From contig JAKMXF010000022.1 of the NCBI GenBank assembly GCA_024704765.1, positions 1-64,000 on the forward strand: a stretch of 64,000 nt of DNA, written 5' to 3'. Position numbers and translations under genes: made by a program. This document shows positions 32,221 to 42,244 of this stretch, piece after piece. How positions within the stretch are numbered: position 1 is the first letter of the stretch; every line of letters begins with the position of its first letter. The DNA is from Oopsacas minuta (lineage: Eukaryota > Porifera > Hexactinellida > Lyssacinosida > Leucopsacidae). The notes beneath the pieces were generated by a model that worked only from the letters and a program-made list of their open reading frames with translations, was not told where the DNA came from and made no database searches.

Positions 32221-32724
32221 TTATACAGCTTTACCATACTTCTCCATTACAAGCTTAGTCTGCATCTTTCTTTGATCTCTCCTCTTCTCCCTCTCCTCTC
32301 CAAGCAACTCCTCGTGTACTTCCTGATTTACAACTTTGATACCCTTACTCCTGTTACAAGCTGCTATGCAGCACAGACATAGAAGGCATGTACATCCACA
32401 GCAAATACAACAAACACATAGACTACTTGCACCGAGGACAATAATTATTCCCAGTCCACTGATAGCGCATGTTCCAATATATGAGTTAGAAAGCTCGCAA
32501 TCATTAACAATCAAACTATTGGATATTGCAGACTTGCACTCAGGATCACACCAATAGCATATCTCTGGAGGTATAGTAGATACGTTACTAGCCCCCATAC
32601 AAGTATCACATGACGTATACTCAGAGCAGGCGTCATAATTTTCATAATCATAAGCGAAGTCTGTGTCTGTGTAGATCAAGCATAATAGAGACAGAAAACA
32701 GAGAGCTGGTAGTAGAAGTCTCAT
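32221..32724 (-). CDS. PTTG1IP-like cysteine-rich single-pass protein 1
   Basis: About 167 residues. ATG 32724 gives the signal peptide MRLLLPALCFLSLLCLIYTD. A PSI-like cysteine domain follows (CSEYTSCDTCMGA...ICYWCDPECKSAI). Then comes a membrane helix flanked by an unusual Cys cluster (CVCCICCGCTCLLCLCC), and a basic/acidic helical tail (EELLGEEREKRRDQRKMQTK). This order matches PTTG1IP (pituitary tumour-transforming 1 interacting protein), including the Cys-rich juxtamembrane part and charged coiled-coil end. The next gene is a paralogue in the same orientation. Confidence 0.8.
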   Translation of the reverse strand: MRLLLPALCFLSLLCLIYTDTDFAYDYENYDACSEYTSCDTCMGASNVSTIPPEICYWCDPECKSAISNSLIVNDCELSNSYIGTCAISGLGIIIVLGASSLCVCCICCGCTCLLCLCCIAACNRSKGIKVVNQEVHEELLGEEREKRRDQRKMQTKLVMEKYGKAV

Positions 32725-33273
32725 CCTATCAGTAGCTAATAACTCAATATAAGATAATTTATATACATACATATATCATTTTGGTTTCGGAGCGAGCTCT
32801 GTTCAATAATTTTAGGATTATGCATAACAAAACCTAGCCAATCATCAAATATCAGATACTGAAAAGAAGGCAAAACAAACAATATTACCTTAACTGTTAT
32901 AGCTTTCACTCCTCAAATGAATTGTAACAAAGTACATATAATTGGGACAATTTTCAAATGAATTCAAACAGGATACAACAAATAAATTTCTGTTACTTAG
33001 TAATTATGGACTACACTTAATTAGGACAAACTGACTAAACATAACTGTAGCAATAATGTAGAGACAATTGTATAAGTTAACTAAAGTGACGTGATCCCTT
33101 TAGTTAAATAATTCCCAAACTTTCTTGTATCTAATATCTATCAGGAAATCATTAATTAGAGAGTTAAAATAATAAATGAATACTCAATCAATTGCTTCAT
33201 AAAGAAGCATATAGGATAACAGTAGCAAGGTTAATTAATTAACTCAAACAGTTACTTACGTATAGAAGAATAT
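32725..33273. other. spacer between PTTG1IP-like paralogues
   Basis: About 550 bp AT-rich, no ORF or repeat recognised. Confidence 0.5.
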
Positions 33274-33777
33274 TTATATATTGTAACGGTCTCTAATTTC
33301 GCGATTCCTCTCTTCTCTCATTTTTTGCCGTTCAAAAGTATCTCTGTTTATGAGTCTGGAATACTTATTCAAGGGCCGAGGCTTAGAATCTGTACTTTGT
33401 TTTCCAGTACAACAACAGCAACAACAACAAATTAGAAAAATGAACATACAGCAAGTACAGCAACAAAACAAAGCTAATATGCCTGTAAGAACTATCAGGC
33501 TTAGTAAGTTTAGCGCACACTGTCCTACATAGAACTCACTTAAATCACACTTAGTATTTGAGAATACAGATTCGTAATCCACTGCTAAACAGCTGTTCCC
33601 ACAGAAATAGCATATTAACGACTCATTGAATTTAGTAGTTAACATGCAATCAGTACAACTGCCATTATGTTGACCACAGGTCTGACTCTTTTTGCTATTG
33701 CTCTGGAAATAGGGGGAAACTATTGGAACGGAGATAACTATGAGGATAAGCAGAGAGATAGTGAAGTGTGGCGTCAT
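33274..33777 (-). CDS. PTTG1IP-like cysteine-rich single-pass protein 2
   Basis: 167 residues, intronless. Signal peptide (FTISLLILIVISVPIVSP), PSI-like domain (CGQHNGSCTDCMLT...ICYFCGNSCLAV), membrane helix LLSLIVLTGILALFCCCTCC, long cysteine run, and charged tail ERQKMREERNREIRDRYN. Same layout and length as the neighbour at 32221-32724, but sequence identity outside the cysteines is low, so the duplication is old. Confidence 0.8.
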   Translation of the reverse strand: MTPHFTISLLILIVISVPIVSPYFQSNSKKSQTCGQHNGSCTDCMLTTKFNESLICYFCGNSCLAVDYESVFSNTKCDLSEFYVGQCALNLLSLIVLTGILALFCCCTCCMFIFLICCCCCCCTGKQSTDSKPRPLNKYSRLINRDTFERQKMREERNREIRDRYNI

Positions 33778-34446
33778 ACTAAGCTAGTATACAGGAGTAA
33801 TGATTAGTCAAATGTGTGTATAATTAGAACTAGAACAAGAAGGATGGCTTTAGCCAAACTTGTATATTTCAGATTTCTGAAATTATTCTATTATAAATTA
33901 CTGCCTTCCATAAACAACCTAGCAAGCGTCTTCGCTAGCATTATACAGTAGGAACACCTCGGAGTAAAGGTATGTCGCAATATCTGAAGTAAATCAAATT
34001 GTATCCGCATTGCCCTCAGTAAAACTCATTAACGATAAATTCTGTTTATTGTAAAAGTTTCTAAATTTGTAGAAATGGAAAGGCCTTATAATAAATACGT
34101 ACTGTACACATACATTCACTGATACACATACTCCGGTATGTGTAGTCACATGATAGGAAGAGTGTAATTATCATATTGCTCCTTAATCTATTTATAAATT
34201 CTTTTCAGAGATAACAGTTCAAAGTTTAAGACGTATAATTATGTAATTCCGCCCAGCTTATAGAATGGATTGAGTATAAAATTCGAGGTGATGTCATAAA
34301 TATTATCTTACAGATTTTTAAATATACACAAATAATACATTAACATTTGAATTGTATGGGAATTAGATAATTACAATATTTCATATAGAACTGATTTAGA
34401 TGTACAAGTCTTTCTACAATTAAACCTAGATAGAGGAATGTACATG
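33778..34446. other. intergenic region
   Basis: About 670 bp between minus-strand genes. No gene or repeat was recognised. Confidence 0.5.
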
Positions 34447-35391
34447 TCAGATAATAGGAGTATGACTTGTATGTAGCACACTCAGGTCTGTACCTAAGAA
34501 CTGAGCAGTCATCAGGTCCTTACTGAGAGTCACATTCAAGAAGCCTGCATCTTGTCCGAACCAGTTCAGTGTTCTCAATCCCTTTGGATTCGTGACGTAT
34601 GATCTCCCTGTAGCCCCAGCTCCAGATATAAAGTAGTCTATATTGTTATCATTATGATGCTCTAGCTGATGGATATGTCCAGAGAAATAAGCTTGTACGC
34701 TATACTTCTGGATAATCGTATCAACCATATTCATATCTTGTTCTGTGAGAAGGCTAGCTGTTGTACTAGATATTATTGGGTGATGTCCTACCACGAATCT
34801 CCAGTTAGCAGAGGTCGTGTTAAGCACATGCTCCAACCATTCCAGCTGTTGTTTGGGGTCCAGTTTCTTTAAATTGTCAGCCATTTTGGTATTCTCTGGA
34901 TGTTTATAGTAGTCTACGATGATTGGAGATGTGTCTAGGAATACGAACAAAGCCGTGGTCTGCTCATCTACCTGTACAGTTATGTGGTAGGAAGGGGAGG
35001 GAAGGTACCATCTGGGACTCTTTGAGTGGTACAGCAGTTGGGCACTAATGTTGCCCATGTAGTCATGGTTACCGAGTAATGAATAGAATGGAATGTTACG
35101 CAGATAATCGATATAAACAGACTCGAAATATTCCTTCCAGAGGGGATCCTCCAGGTTATTCACGCCCCCCTGTTTCTCTCCATCACTGTCTTTATGTTTG
35201 TAGAAATTGTCTCCTACATTTACGATAAAGTTTGGCTTAGTTATGACTGCATTCTTCATCATTGCCATAGCAACCAACTTTTGTTGTTTGTTTCCCATCC
35301 CCCAATCCCCGAAAACTTGGAAGTGTAGGTCAGATACCGCAGGTCTGAAAGCGAGTTGACACACAAGCAAAGAGAGTAGTATGGAGTACAT
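34447..35391 (-). CDS. ACP5: purple (tartrate-resistant type) acid phosphatase
   Basis: Intronless, 314 residues with a signal peptide (MYSILLSLLVCQLAFRPAVS). Secreted or lysosomal binuclear-metal phosphatase. All five metal-ligand blocks are present in order: GDWG (about 28), GDNFY (about 61), GNHDY (about 107), GHHP (about 202) and SGHIHQLEH (about 239). The stretch GNISAQLLYHSKSPRWYLPS is typical of mammalian-type small PAPs. It is probably active. Confidence 0.95.
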   Translation of the reverse strand: MYSILLSLLVCQLAFRPAVSDLHFQVFGDWGMGNKQQKLVAMAMMKNAVITKPNFIVNVGDNFYKHKDSDGEKQGGVNNLEDPLWKEYFESVYIDYLRNIPFYSLLGNHDYMGNISAQLLYHSKSPRWYLPSPSYHITVQVDEQTTALFVFLDTSPIIVDYYKHPENTKMADNLKKLDPKQQLEWLEHVLNTTSANWRFVVGHHPIISSTTASLLTEQDMNMVDTIIQKYSVQAYFSGHIHQLEHHNDNNIDYFISGAGATGRSYVTNPKGLRTLNWFGQDAGFLNVTLSKDLMTAQFLGTDLSVLHTSHTPII

Positions 35392-35573
35392 CTTGCTAAT
35401 GACTCACTAAATACAGTACTGAATTAGTAACTAAATTACTTATCAAACTTATCGTATTATATACATATAGTAGAGCAGTTGAATCTATTGTATGAGACAA
35501 ATGAGTAGCATTAAATGTCCAATATCAAGTACATACATACAAACACGAGCTGCGGTGATAAAATGAAGGACTT

Positions 35574-35813
35574 CTAAGTCTTACCATCAGTGGGAGGAGG
35601 TTGGTTCTTCTCTTTCTGCTCCTCCTCAAACTTTATTTTCTTCTCCTCATAAGTTAAAATATCTTGCCAAGTTATATTCTTGTCAGATATGTAAGCATCA
35701 TTCTTATGTCGCTGTTTGGAAGCTAAGTATTCTCTTCTAGTTACGAAGAGAGCCCCGCCTCCGGCTAGCGTGAGGAGACACCAGCCCAGTAGAGTAGTCT
35801 TCCCAGTGTTCAT
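35574..35813 (-). CDS. small single-pass membrane protein
   Basis: About 79 residues from ATG 35813 (MNTGKTTLLGWCLLTLAGGG; an upstream in-frame ATG at 35828 exists). One hydrophobic helix, then a basic segment (RREYLASKQRHK) and a charged helical tail (EEKKIKFEEEQKEKNQPPP). This resembles short mitochondrial inner-membrane assembly proteins, but I cannot assign a family. Confidence 0.55.
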   Translation of the reverse strand: MNTGKTTLLGWCLLTLAGGGALFVTRREYLASKQRHKNDAYISDKNITWQDILTYEEKKIKFEEEQKEKNQPPPTDGKT

Positions 35814-35828
35814 TTGAGCTATTATCAA

Positions 35829-36587
35829 TAACTGATATAATAATATTAACAGATATCCATATATTAGTTAACTGGCATTTTAACTTCAAAGCAGAACATT
35901 GAATCCAATACACACAAGTTTACAACTTATTACACATACAATTATGATACAATACGAATCAGTATAAAATAACAATAGTATCAATTTATACATAGCCTGT
36001 CATTAGGAATTCTTTGAACAGAGAGAGATAGGTCTAACAGACTTTTGATCTTCTCAACAATCTCAACATGTGTAGAGTTGGCTACACCTTGTCCATTCAT
36101 CTCACCAGGATATCTCCTATTCGTAGCTCGCTGTTATGAGCAGGTGAATCCTCGTTAATTCGACCTACAACTGAGCTTATAATAAGGGGTTAAGACAGGC
36201 CCGGATCGAGGGGGCCTGCGACCACTGGTGATGCAGGTGCCCCAAAATAATGAGGCAAGGACTGTACCTAGGGGTGGGCTAAAGGGTCGGTTTCCCAGGG
36301 CGGCACTCTCAGCACGCCATACATCAGAGTAATCTTAAGTTATTAATTAAGGTACGAAGAAGAGTGGGGCACAAATGCAGCAAAATATTCCAAACCAAAT
36401 GTGTATCACGCAGTTTTTAAGAAATTAACTCAAGAAAATATTAAATACGTACAAATTGTAGTCTGTTTATTGATATCTGACATAAGGACAAATCCAAAAC
36501 TCTGTCCTTCCCTCCTTCTCAAATTAATAACTTTTTTATCGAATCTAAAGAATAAATAACGGAAAACAGAGAATGCAAACTATGCTG
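35829..36587. other. intergenic region with a GC-rich island
   Basis: About 760 bp. Sequence at roughly 36196-36330 is strikingly GC-rich for this genome (AGGCCCGGATCGAGGGGGCC and onward). It may be a decayed transposon end; no ORF. Confidence 0.45.
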
Positions 36588-37093
36588 TTAGAGTTGTATT
36601 ATAACTAACTGAGAATTGGAAGACAATCTCACTACACAAAGTGTATCCAGCTCTCTAACGAAAGGCTCCAGGTTCCATAGGAGATGAACTATCTTCGGAA
36701 TTTCTATAAAGGTTTTATACTAACACGATTTTAGATTTTAATTTGAATAAACTATTATTACTCACTAGCGTCCTGCTCCTCTAATTTATTTTTCTCTCTT
36801 TCAAGATCAACAACGGTTTTATCCAATAAATTCAAAACAAGATTCTCTTTGAATATATTCTCTAGAGAAGCTCTGCCTATCTCCAGCTGTTCAATACTAC
36901 GTAACAATCCTCTATGAGAATTATAAGCCGCTGTAACTATATCATCCAGCTGTACATAGATACTTCGTTCCTTTCTAGAAAGGTTTGTTCTTAACATATC
37001 AAATTGTTTCTTAACTTCTTCCTTCTTGTCTGTTACCAAAACTCTAAGTCTCTCAATATCTGGGTGCATGTGTGTGTCTATTGCTGTAGCCAT
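36588..37093 (-). CDS. minimal coiled-coil module protein
   Basis: Two exons. Exon 1 (about 36767-37093) encodes a helical region (HPDIERLRVLVTDKKEEVKK ... RKERSIYVQLDDIV). It ends at GACGCTA|GTGAGT and joins, after TTTATAG, to an exon giving KIPKIVHLLWNLEPFVRELD, then TLC and a short tail ending VIIQL. This is the same helix plus P-x-I-x-L-x-W...C module found at 3367-5282, 21789-23045 and 60518-63361, but here it stands alone (about 130 aa). Without splicing the frame would stop at DASE. No function known. Confidence 0.65.
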
Positions 37094-37319
37094 TAGAATC
37101 AGCTGAGCTACGATTTCAAATATTATTATTTACAACTGGAAATTGTTGAGTTAAAATGTTGCATGTAAAAAGTATCTAAAATATACAAATCTAATGAAAA
37201 TAGATACAAAATCACAAGTATACAACTAATATACACATAATCGCAAAAGTTAAATATCAATCCGGCATGTGTGACCACTTAGATGTTGTAGAAGTGAGTA
37301 TTTACAGATATGATTGAAT

Positions 37320-39502
37320 TCACTTAGGGAATGGAGCCTTAGGAGGAGGGGGTTTGTTAAAAAAGCTCTGAAGAGTAATCTCTTTCTCTTCAAGTAATTT
37401 CTTTAACTTACTAATCTCTTCACACAGAGCTTCATTTCTTGCAATCTTTGCTGTATTAAGCTCTTTCTCCTTTAGCAGTTCTCCTTCTACCTAAATGACC
37501 ACAAATGAATTACTAAAGTTTCGTAATGCTGGTAAAACAAACAATTAAGACCTGTCTTATGTTTTCACTAAGTTTTCTGTTTTTCTCCCCAGTAGCTTCA
37601 ACTTCACAACTGTGTTGTTTTCTCAGTGTTTGTATTTCTTCCCTGCAGTCATCTAACTCTAATTTGTGTTGATTTCTTAGAGCTTCATTATTTTCTCTGG
37701 TTTTGTCTAAATCAGATTCGTGCTGTATTTTCAAAATCTCTATATCAGCAGTTCCTTTAGCCAGCTGACCCCGTACATCTGAGAGAGTGTTCTCATATTC
37801 ATGGATTTGACCGTGTAGAGTGTTAATGTCTCTGTCCTAATGAATAACATATAAGACATGTTACTCAATATATGTTTATGCACGATAAGGATAATTCTAA
37901 CTTTTTCTTGAATCAATCTATTATATTTATAAATATATTGTTTGAGATTGTCTACAGTACCAATGTACTCTCCTCTTTCAAGACAATCTAACTCTCTGCA
38001 CAATGCTGTCAGCTGAGTACTTAGAGACTCTGTTACAGATAAGTTAGATTCTCTACCGCTACCTGATCCTACCTAAAACAGTTCAATGATCAAACACACA
38101 TTGATAATGAATAATAAATATATGAAATCTCACAGAAGATTTTGCATGAATAGAAGTTTCACAGTCTCTATAGTTATTGTCCTCAGAACTTGAAGAAGAA
38201 TTGGATTCATAAACATTTAATTGGGAGAGATTAGACTCGGGAAATGTACCAGTGGCGAGAGTATTGGGTCTCGAGTACTGCTTGGTAGCGGAATTGGGTG
38301 CCTGGGGAAAGGGTGAGGTATTAATTTCCCTATCTCTATCTCTTGACATTTGAATAGGAACATTTTTATTTATTATGGTTCGACGAAGATGTTCGTTTTC
38401 GTATTTGAGATGAATAACTTTCTTGTTCAACAGCTGTTTGTCACTATAACACAATAGAGTATTCAAATACATATAATTATATTTTAAAGTTGACATTAAT
38501 AGCTTACTCTTGTAAATCAGATACCGTATTATTTCTGATGTCCAATTCCCCTAGTAGCTGTGTCAGCTGTTCCTCCAGATGTTCTCTAGGTAGTTGTATG
38601 AACTCAGGTGGAACAGATATACTCCTAAGTCTGGTGGAGGTATCAGGATTCGTGAGATGTGGAGTGACCATGCTACCCTGATGCTTTGATAGAATAGAAA
38701 TTGTTCTCATAAAACTTACAATCCAACCCTGACGGTCAAAAGGAGTTTTAGCACTTAGTAAGATAGCCTATAATAATTTGATAATTAATTAATTAACACC
38801 TCACAACACCTGGTAAAAGCAACATACTACAGTAGGTTGATTTAAGAATTCAATCTTAAACGGAAATGTATTATTCTTCCCTCTGACATCGGCCAGGTCC
38901 TGTACTCCCTTACAGGGTAACAAGCTATAACTGAGATCTAATTGATCTCTGGATTGATTGCTATAAATACGAAATTGTCCCTCTGTCATTTCACAGAATT
39001 TCTCTTTGCTGAAAACCTCCAGACGCTGAGTTTGTAGAAATCCTGCACGAGTAGGTAAACTGTCTATTACGTGATCTGGCAGCACCTTATACACAGGTCT
39101 AACAGAATAATAATTAAAATACTCTATCAAACGAATAAACTATAAAGTATATAGTACATACCTAGCATCTATGGGGTAGTCTTTATATCTAGGTACGTGT
39201 TTCTGTATAGCTGTACACCATGAGTCGATATCTGCCCTACTCTCTGCTCTCAAGTATAGAGTTCTCTTAATGACTGGGTTAAACAGTGCGATTGAATAGA
39301 GACAATTGACTCTCTCCTCAGCATCTATAATCTCTTCAACTTCACTCAGTCTGATTAGACCCAGCACTGTGTCATGAGTACTGGATTTAGAATAAGCAAG
39401 ATCTCCATTGTCGAATAAATCAAAATGTCTTCTCTTCCAACGGAGGAATCTATTCGTAAAGTTTGGAGGAGTCTTGTATAGCCATCCAGATTTTATCGCC
39501 AT
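37320..39502 (-). CDS. tandem PH-domain and coiled-coil protein
   Basis: Seven or so exons. Start MAIKSGWLYKTPPNFTNRFL (ATG 39502). First PH domain with WKRRHFDLFDNGDLAYSKS and C-terminal DIDSWCTAIQKH. A second PH-like domain follows in 38810-39130 (RAGFLQTQRLEVFSKEKFC). Then comes a linker with LREHLEEQLTQLLGELDIRN-type helices and several coiled-coil exons between 37.3 and 38.5 kb, ending SFFNKPPPPKAPFPK. The layout suggests a membrane-lipid-binding cytoskeletal adaptor of the MPRIP/PLEKH type. The exact orthologue is not clear. Confidence 0.7.
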
Positions 39503-39733
39503 TATTCTTATCAATTAATCAATTACCATCTATTGTCTATTTATTCATTCTTATATTATCCATTAGGATAAGATATAGAAAATTTGACTACATAATAATG
39601 TGTAGCATACATATAATGAATTTAATGATTTAGCTTAGCTAATACACATTATAGATTATTCAGAGGGATTCATTAATTTGAAGAATTTCTATATTCTGGT
39701 AGATATTCTTACAAAATTAAAGTAAACAATTAC

Positions 39734-40705
39734 CTAATTGTAAAGTGTAGGCTTATGTGTACCAAGAGGGGCTCTCACTCTAACTGCTACGATTCTCTTA
39801 GGAGGTATAGTAGAGGATATAGCATGTAACCAACTATTACAAAGAATGAATTTGGACAACATGTAAAAGATCTGATTAACCGGAATAGGTCGGGGCATAT
39901 CTTGTATTATATATTCATCTAATGGGAGCCTAGCGTGTCTCACTCCAGCATCAATAGCAGCTGTGAGACTAGCACCCTTAATATTCCTCCTGCTGTCTAC
40001 CAGACCACCTATAACATACACTAGAGAAGGGTCAATTGTCTCAAGAACATTATCAGAATCACCACTCAAATATACAATCTCTTTTCTATTGAAAACCTCA
40101 GTTAAATATAGAGAAGAAACGTGAACACTATCCTCTCTTAGTTTCTTTCCCCGATGTAATAAGTGATCCCTAATACAGCCCTGATAATTAGTTATGTGTA
40201 ACTGTACTGGTGTAGGACTTATACTGTTGGATTTAAGTATGTGTAACATCTGTTTAGCATTTTGACTCATTTCTATTGAAGTCATAAGATGGGAATAACT
40301 GTAATCAATCGCGATTCTATGAGGAAGAGCATTACAATCTAATAAATTGTATCTAAATAATCTACGTTTCTTCTCCTTAGTAGGTTGACTAGCCAAATCT
40401 GTTGCTTCATTAGACTCTAAGGCTAGTTTATCATACTTCTCCTTTCTTAAAAGTTTCTTCCTGTGAAAATTGAACACCCCCTTCATGAAATTCTTAGACA
40501 TTTGTGCGGGATCTACATTGTACAGATAGTAAGGACTGTTGATAGGGATTCTACTAGCATCTTCTGGAAGAATTCTGTAATCTGGAAGGTCAATAGTGGA
40601 ATTATCTGATGGTTTTGTTGCTGTCACGTCTGTATTTATGGTTGATAAAAACCGCGAATTATTGAGTTGAACACCATTAATAATACAAATAGAATGGCGT
40701 ATCAT
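39734..40705 (-). CDS. TRMT10C: tRNA m1G9/m1A9 methyltransferase, mitochondrial TRMT10C-like
   Basis: Intronless, 323 residues. An N-terminal region with mitochondrial-type character (MIRHSICIINGVQLNNSRFL) leads into the SPOUT fold of the TRM10 family: HRIAIDYSYSHLMTSIEMSQ, then QLHITNYQGC, EIVYLSGDSDNVL, VYVIGGLVDSRRNIKGASLT, and RHARLPLDEYI with MPRPIPVNQIFYML. In animals this subunit also serves in mitochondrial RNase P. The long N-terminus favours TRMT10C over TRMT10A/B. Confidence 0.85.
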   Translation of the reverse strand: MIRHSICIINGVQLNNSRFLSTINTDVTATKPSDNSTIDLPDYRILPEDASRIPINSPYYLYNVDPAQMSKNFMKGVFNFHRKKLLRKEKYDKLALESNEATDLASQPTKEKKRRLFRYNLLDCNALPHRIAIDYSYSHLMTSIEMSQNAKQMLHILKSNSISPTPVQLHITNYQGCIRDHLLHRGKKLREDSVHVSSLYLTEVFNRKEIVYLSGDSDNVLETIDPSLVYVIGGLVDSRRNIKGASLTAAIDAGVRHARLPLDEYIIQDMPRPIPVNQIFYMLSKFILCNSWLHAISSTIPPKRIVAVRVRAPLGTHKPTLYN

Positions 40706-40906
40706 TTATCAATTTTTCATATTTGCTATAATTGCCACAAAATTTGAAAAAATGCGAATAATAACTCGTAATAAAATGTACAGAAGAAAATCGCAAAAGA
40801 CTCAAATAAGAACAAGTTCGAACAAGTAAATCAAGTCTTATAAATAGTAAATATTCGCGAAGAAAACGTAAATACTTAGATACATAACCGGGAGTTTCGC
40901 ACAGAA

Positions 40907-42087
40907 TTATACAGCATTCCCGAACACGGTATTGAACTGACTACTAACTCGAATAAATGTAGTTCTCTTGGAAATTTCCTTCAGTTTAGCAGCTCCTACA
41001 TAAGTACATGCAGAACGGACTCCACCAAGAATGTCCTTGATTGTATCAGAGACATCTCCTCTATAAGGAACTTCTACTTCCTTCCCCTCACTGGTAGCAT
41101 AGTCAGGCACACCTCCGCTATGTTTCGTATGAGCAATTCCACTGCTCATTCCATAAAACACTCGATATTTCTTACCGTCTTTCTCTACCAACATTCCGCC
41201 AGATTGCTCGTGTCCTGCAAACATACCTCCTGCCAAACAGAGAGTATTATAAATAATAATAATAATAATAATAATATTCAATTAAATTACAAGTACTATA
41301 CTCACCTAGCATAACGAAGTCTGCTCCAGCTCCAAACGCCTTAGCTACATCACCCGGACAGACACACCCTCCATCTGATATAATATGTCCTCCTAGCCCG
41401 TGAGCAGCATCAGCACACTCTAGTACAGCACTCAGCTGGGGATATCCTACACCTGTCTTGATGCGAGTAGTGCAAACAGATCCTTGACCAATACCCACCT
41501 ACAAAATTACAGAAATATACCAATGAAATAACTAGTAATAATTATTATAGTAATACCTTTATAATGTCAGCACCAGATAGAATCAGTTCTTCTACCATTT
41601 CTCCTGTAACTACGTTACCAGCCATTATGGTATGCTTAGGAAACTCTCCGCGAACTAACTTAACAAACTCTACAAAATGCTCTGAATAGCCGTTAGCTAC
41701 ATCAAGACAGATGTACTTGATATCTGGGATTGCACCAATGATACTCCTCATGTTCTCCAGCTCTCCCTTATTAGTACCAGAAGTAACAGCTACATAGGGT
41801 AATGCTTCAGGACACTTCTTGGAGAATGTGATCCATTCTTCTAAGCCAAAATGTTTGTCAATAGTAGTGAAACATTTATGCTTACTGAGAGCAACAGCCA
41901 TCTCAAATGTACCAACAGTATCCATGTTACTTGCTATAATAGGAATTCCTTCATAATTCAGTTTAGAATTTCTAAATACATAGCTCCTTTCTAGCTGTAC
42001 ATCAGCACGAGACTTCAGTGTGCTACGCTTAGGACGCAACAGAACATCTTTGAAATCTAGCTTTACGTCTTGATCAATTCGAGGCAT
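40907..42087 (-). CDS. GMPR: GMP reductase
   Basis: Three exons (about 41560-42087, 41308-41499, 40907-41232). NADPH-dependent deamination of GMP to IMP in purine salvage. Starts [20 protein letters not shown]. The IMPDH/GMPR barrel contains [25 protein letters not shown] and the active-site loop [20 protein letters not shown] with the catalytic Cys. Then come [34 protein letters not shown] and YGMSS. All catalytic blocks are intact and lengths agree with the animal enzyme (about 345 residues). Confidence 0.95.
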
Positions 42088-42244
42088 TGCAATCAGCTGA
42101 TATAATTACGTCATAAGATTAATAAGATTTGTTTGTTAGAAATAATTAAAGAATAAATAGAATTTACTGAGTTACAAATTGGAAATATAAATATAAAATT
42201 GAACTATTCGTAGATATGATATAGGCTAATAGGAATGCAGATAG

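Noticed and set aside
36196-36330. GC-rich island that resembles hAT terminal sequence
   Set aside because: No inverted partner, target duplication or coding remnant could be identified, so only noted as a GC-rich patch.
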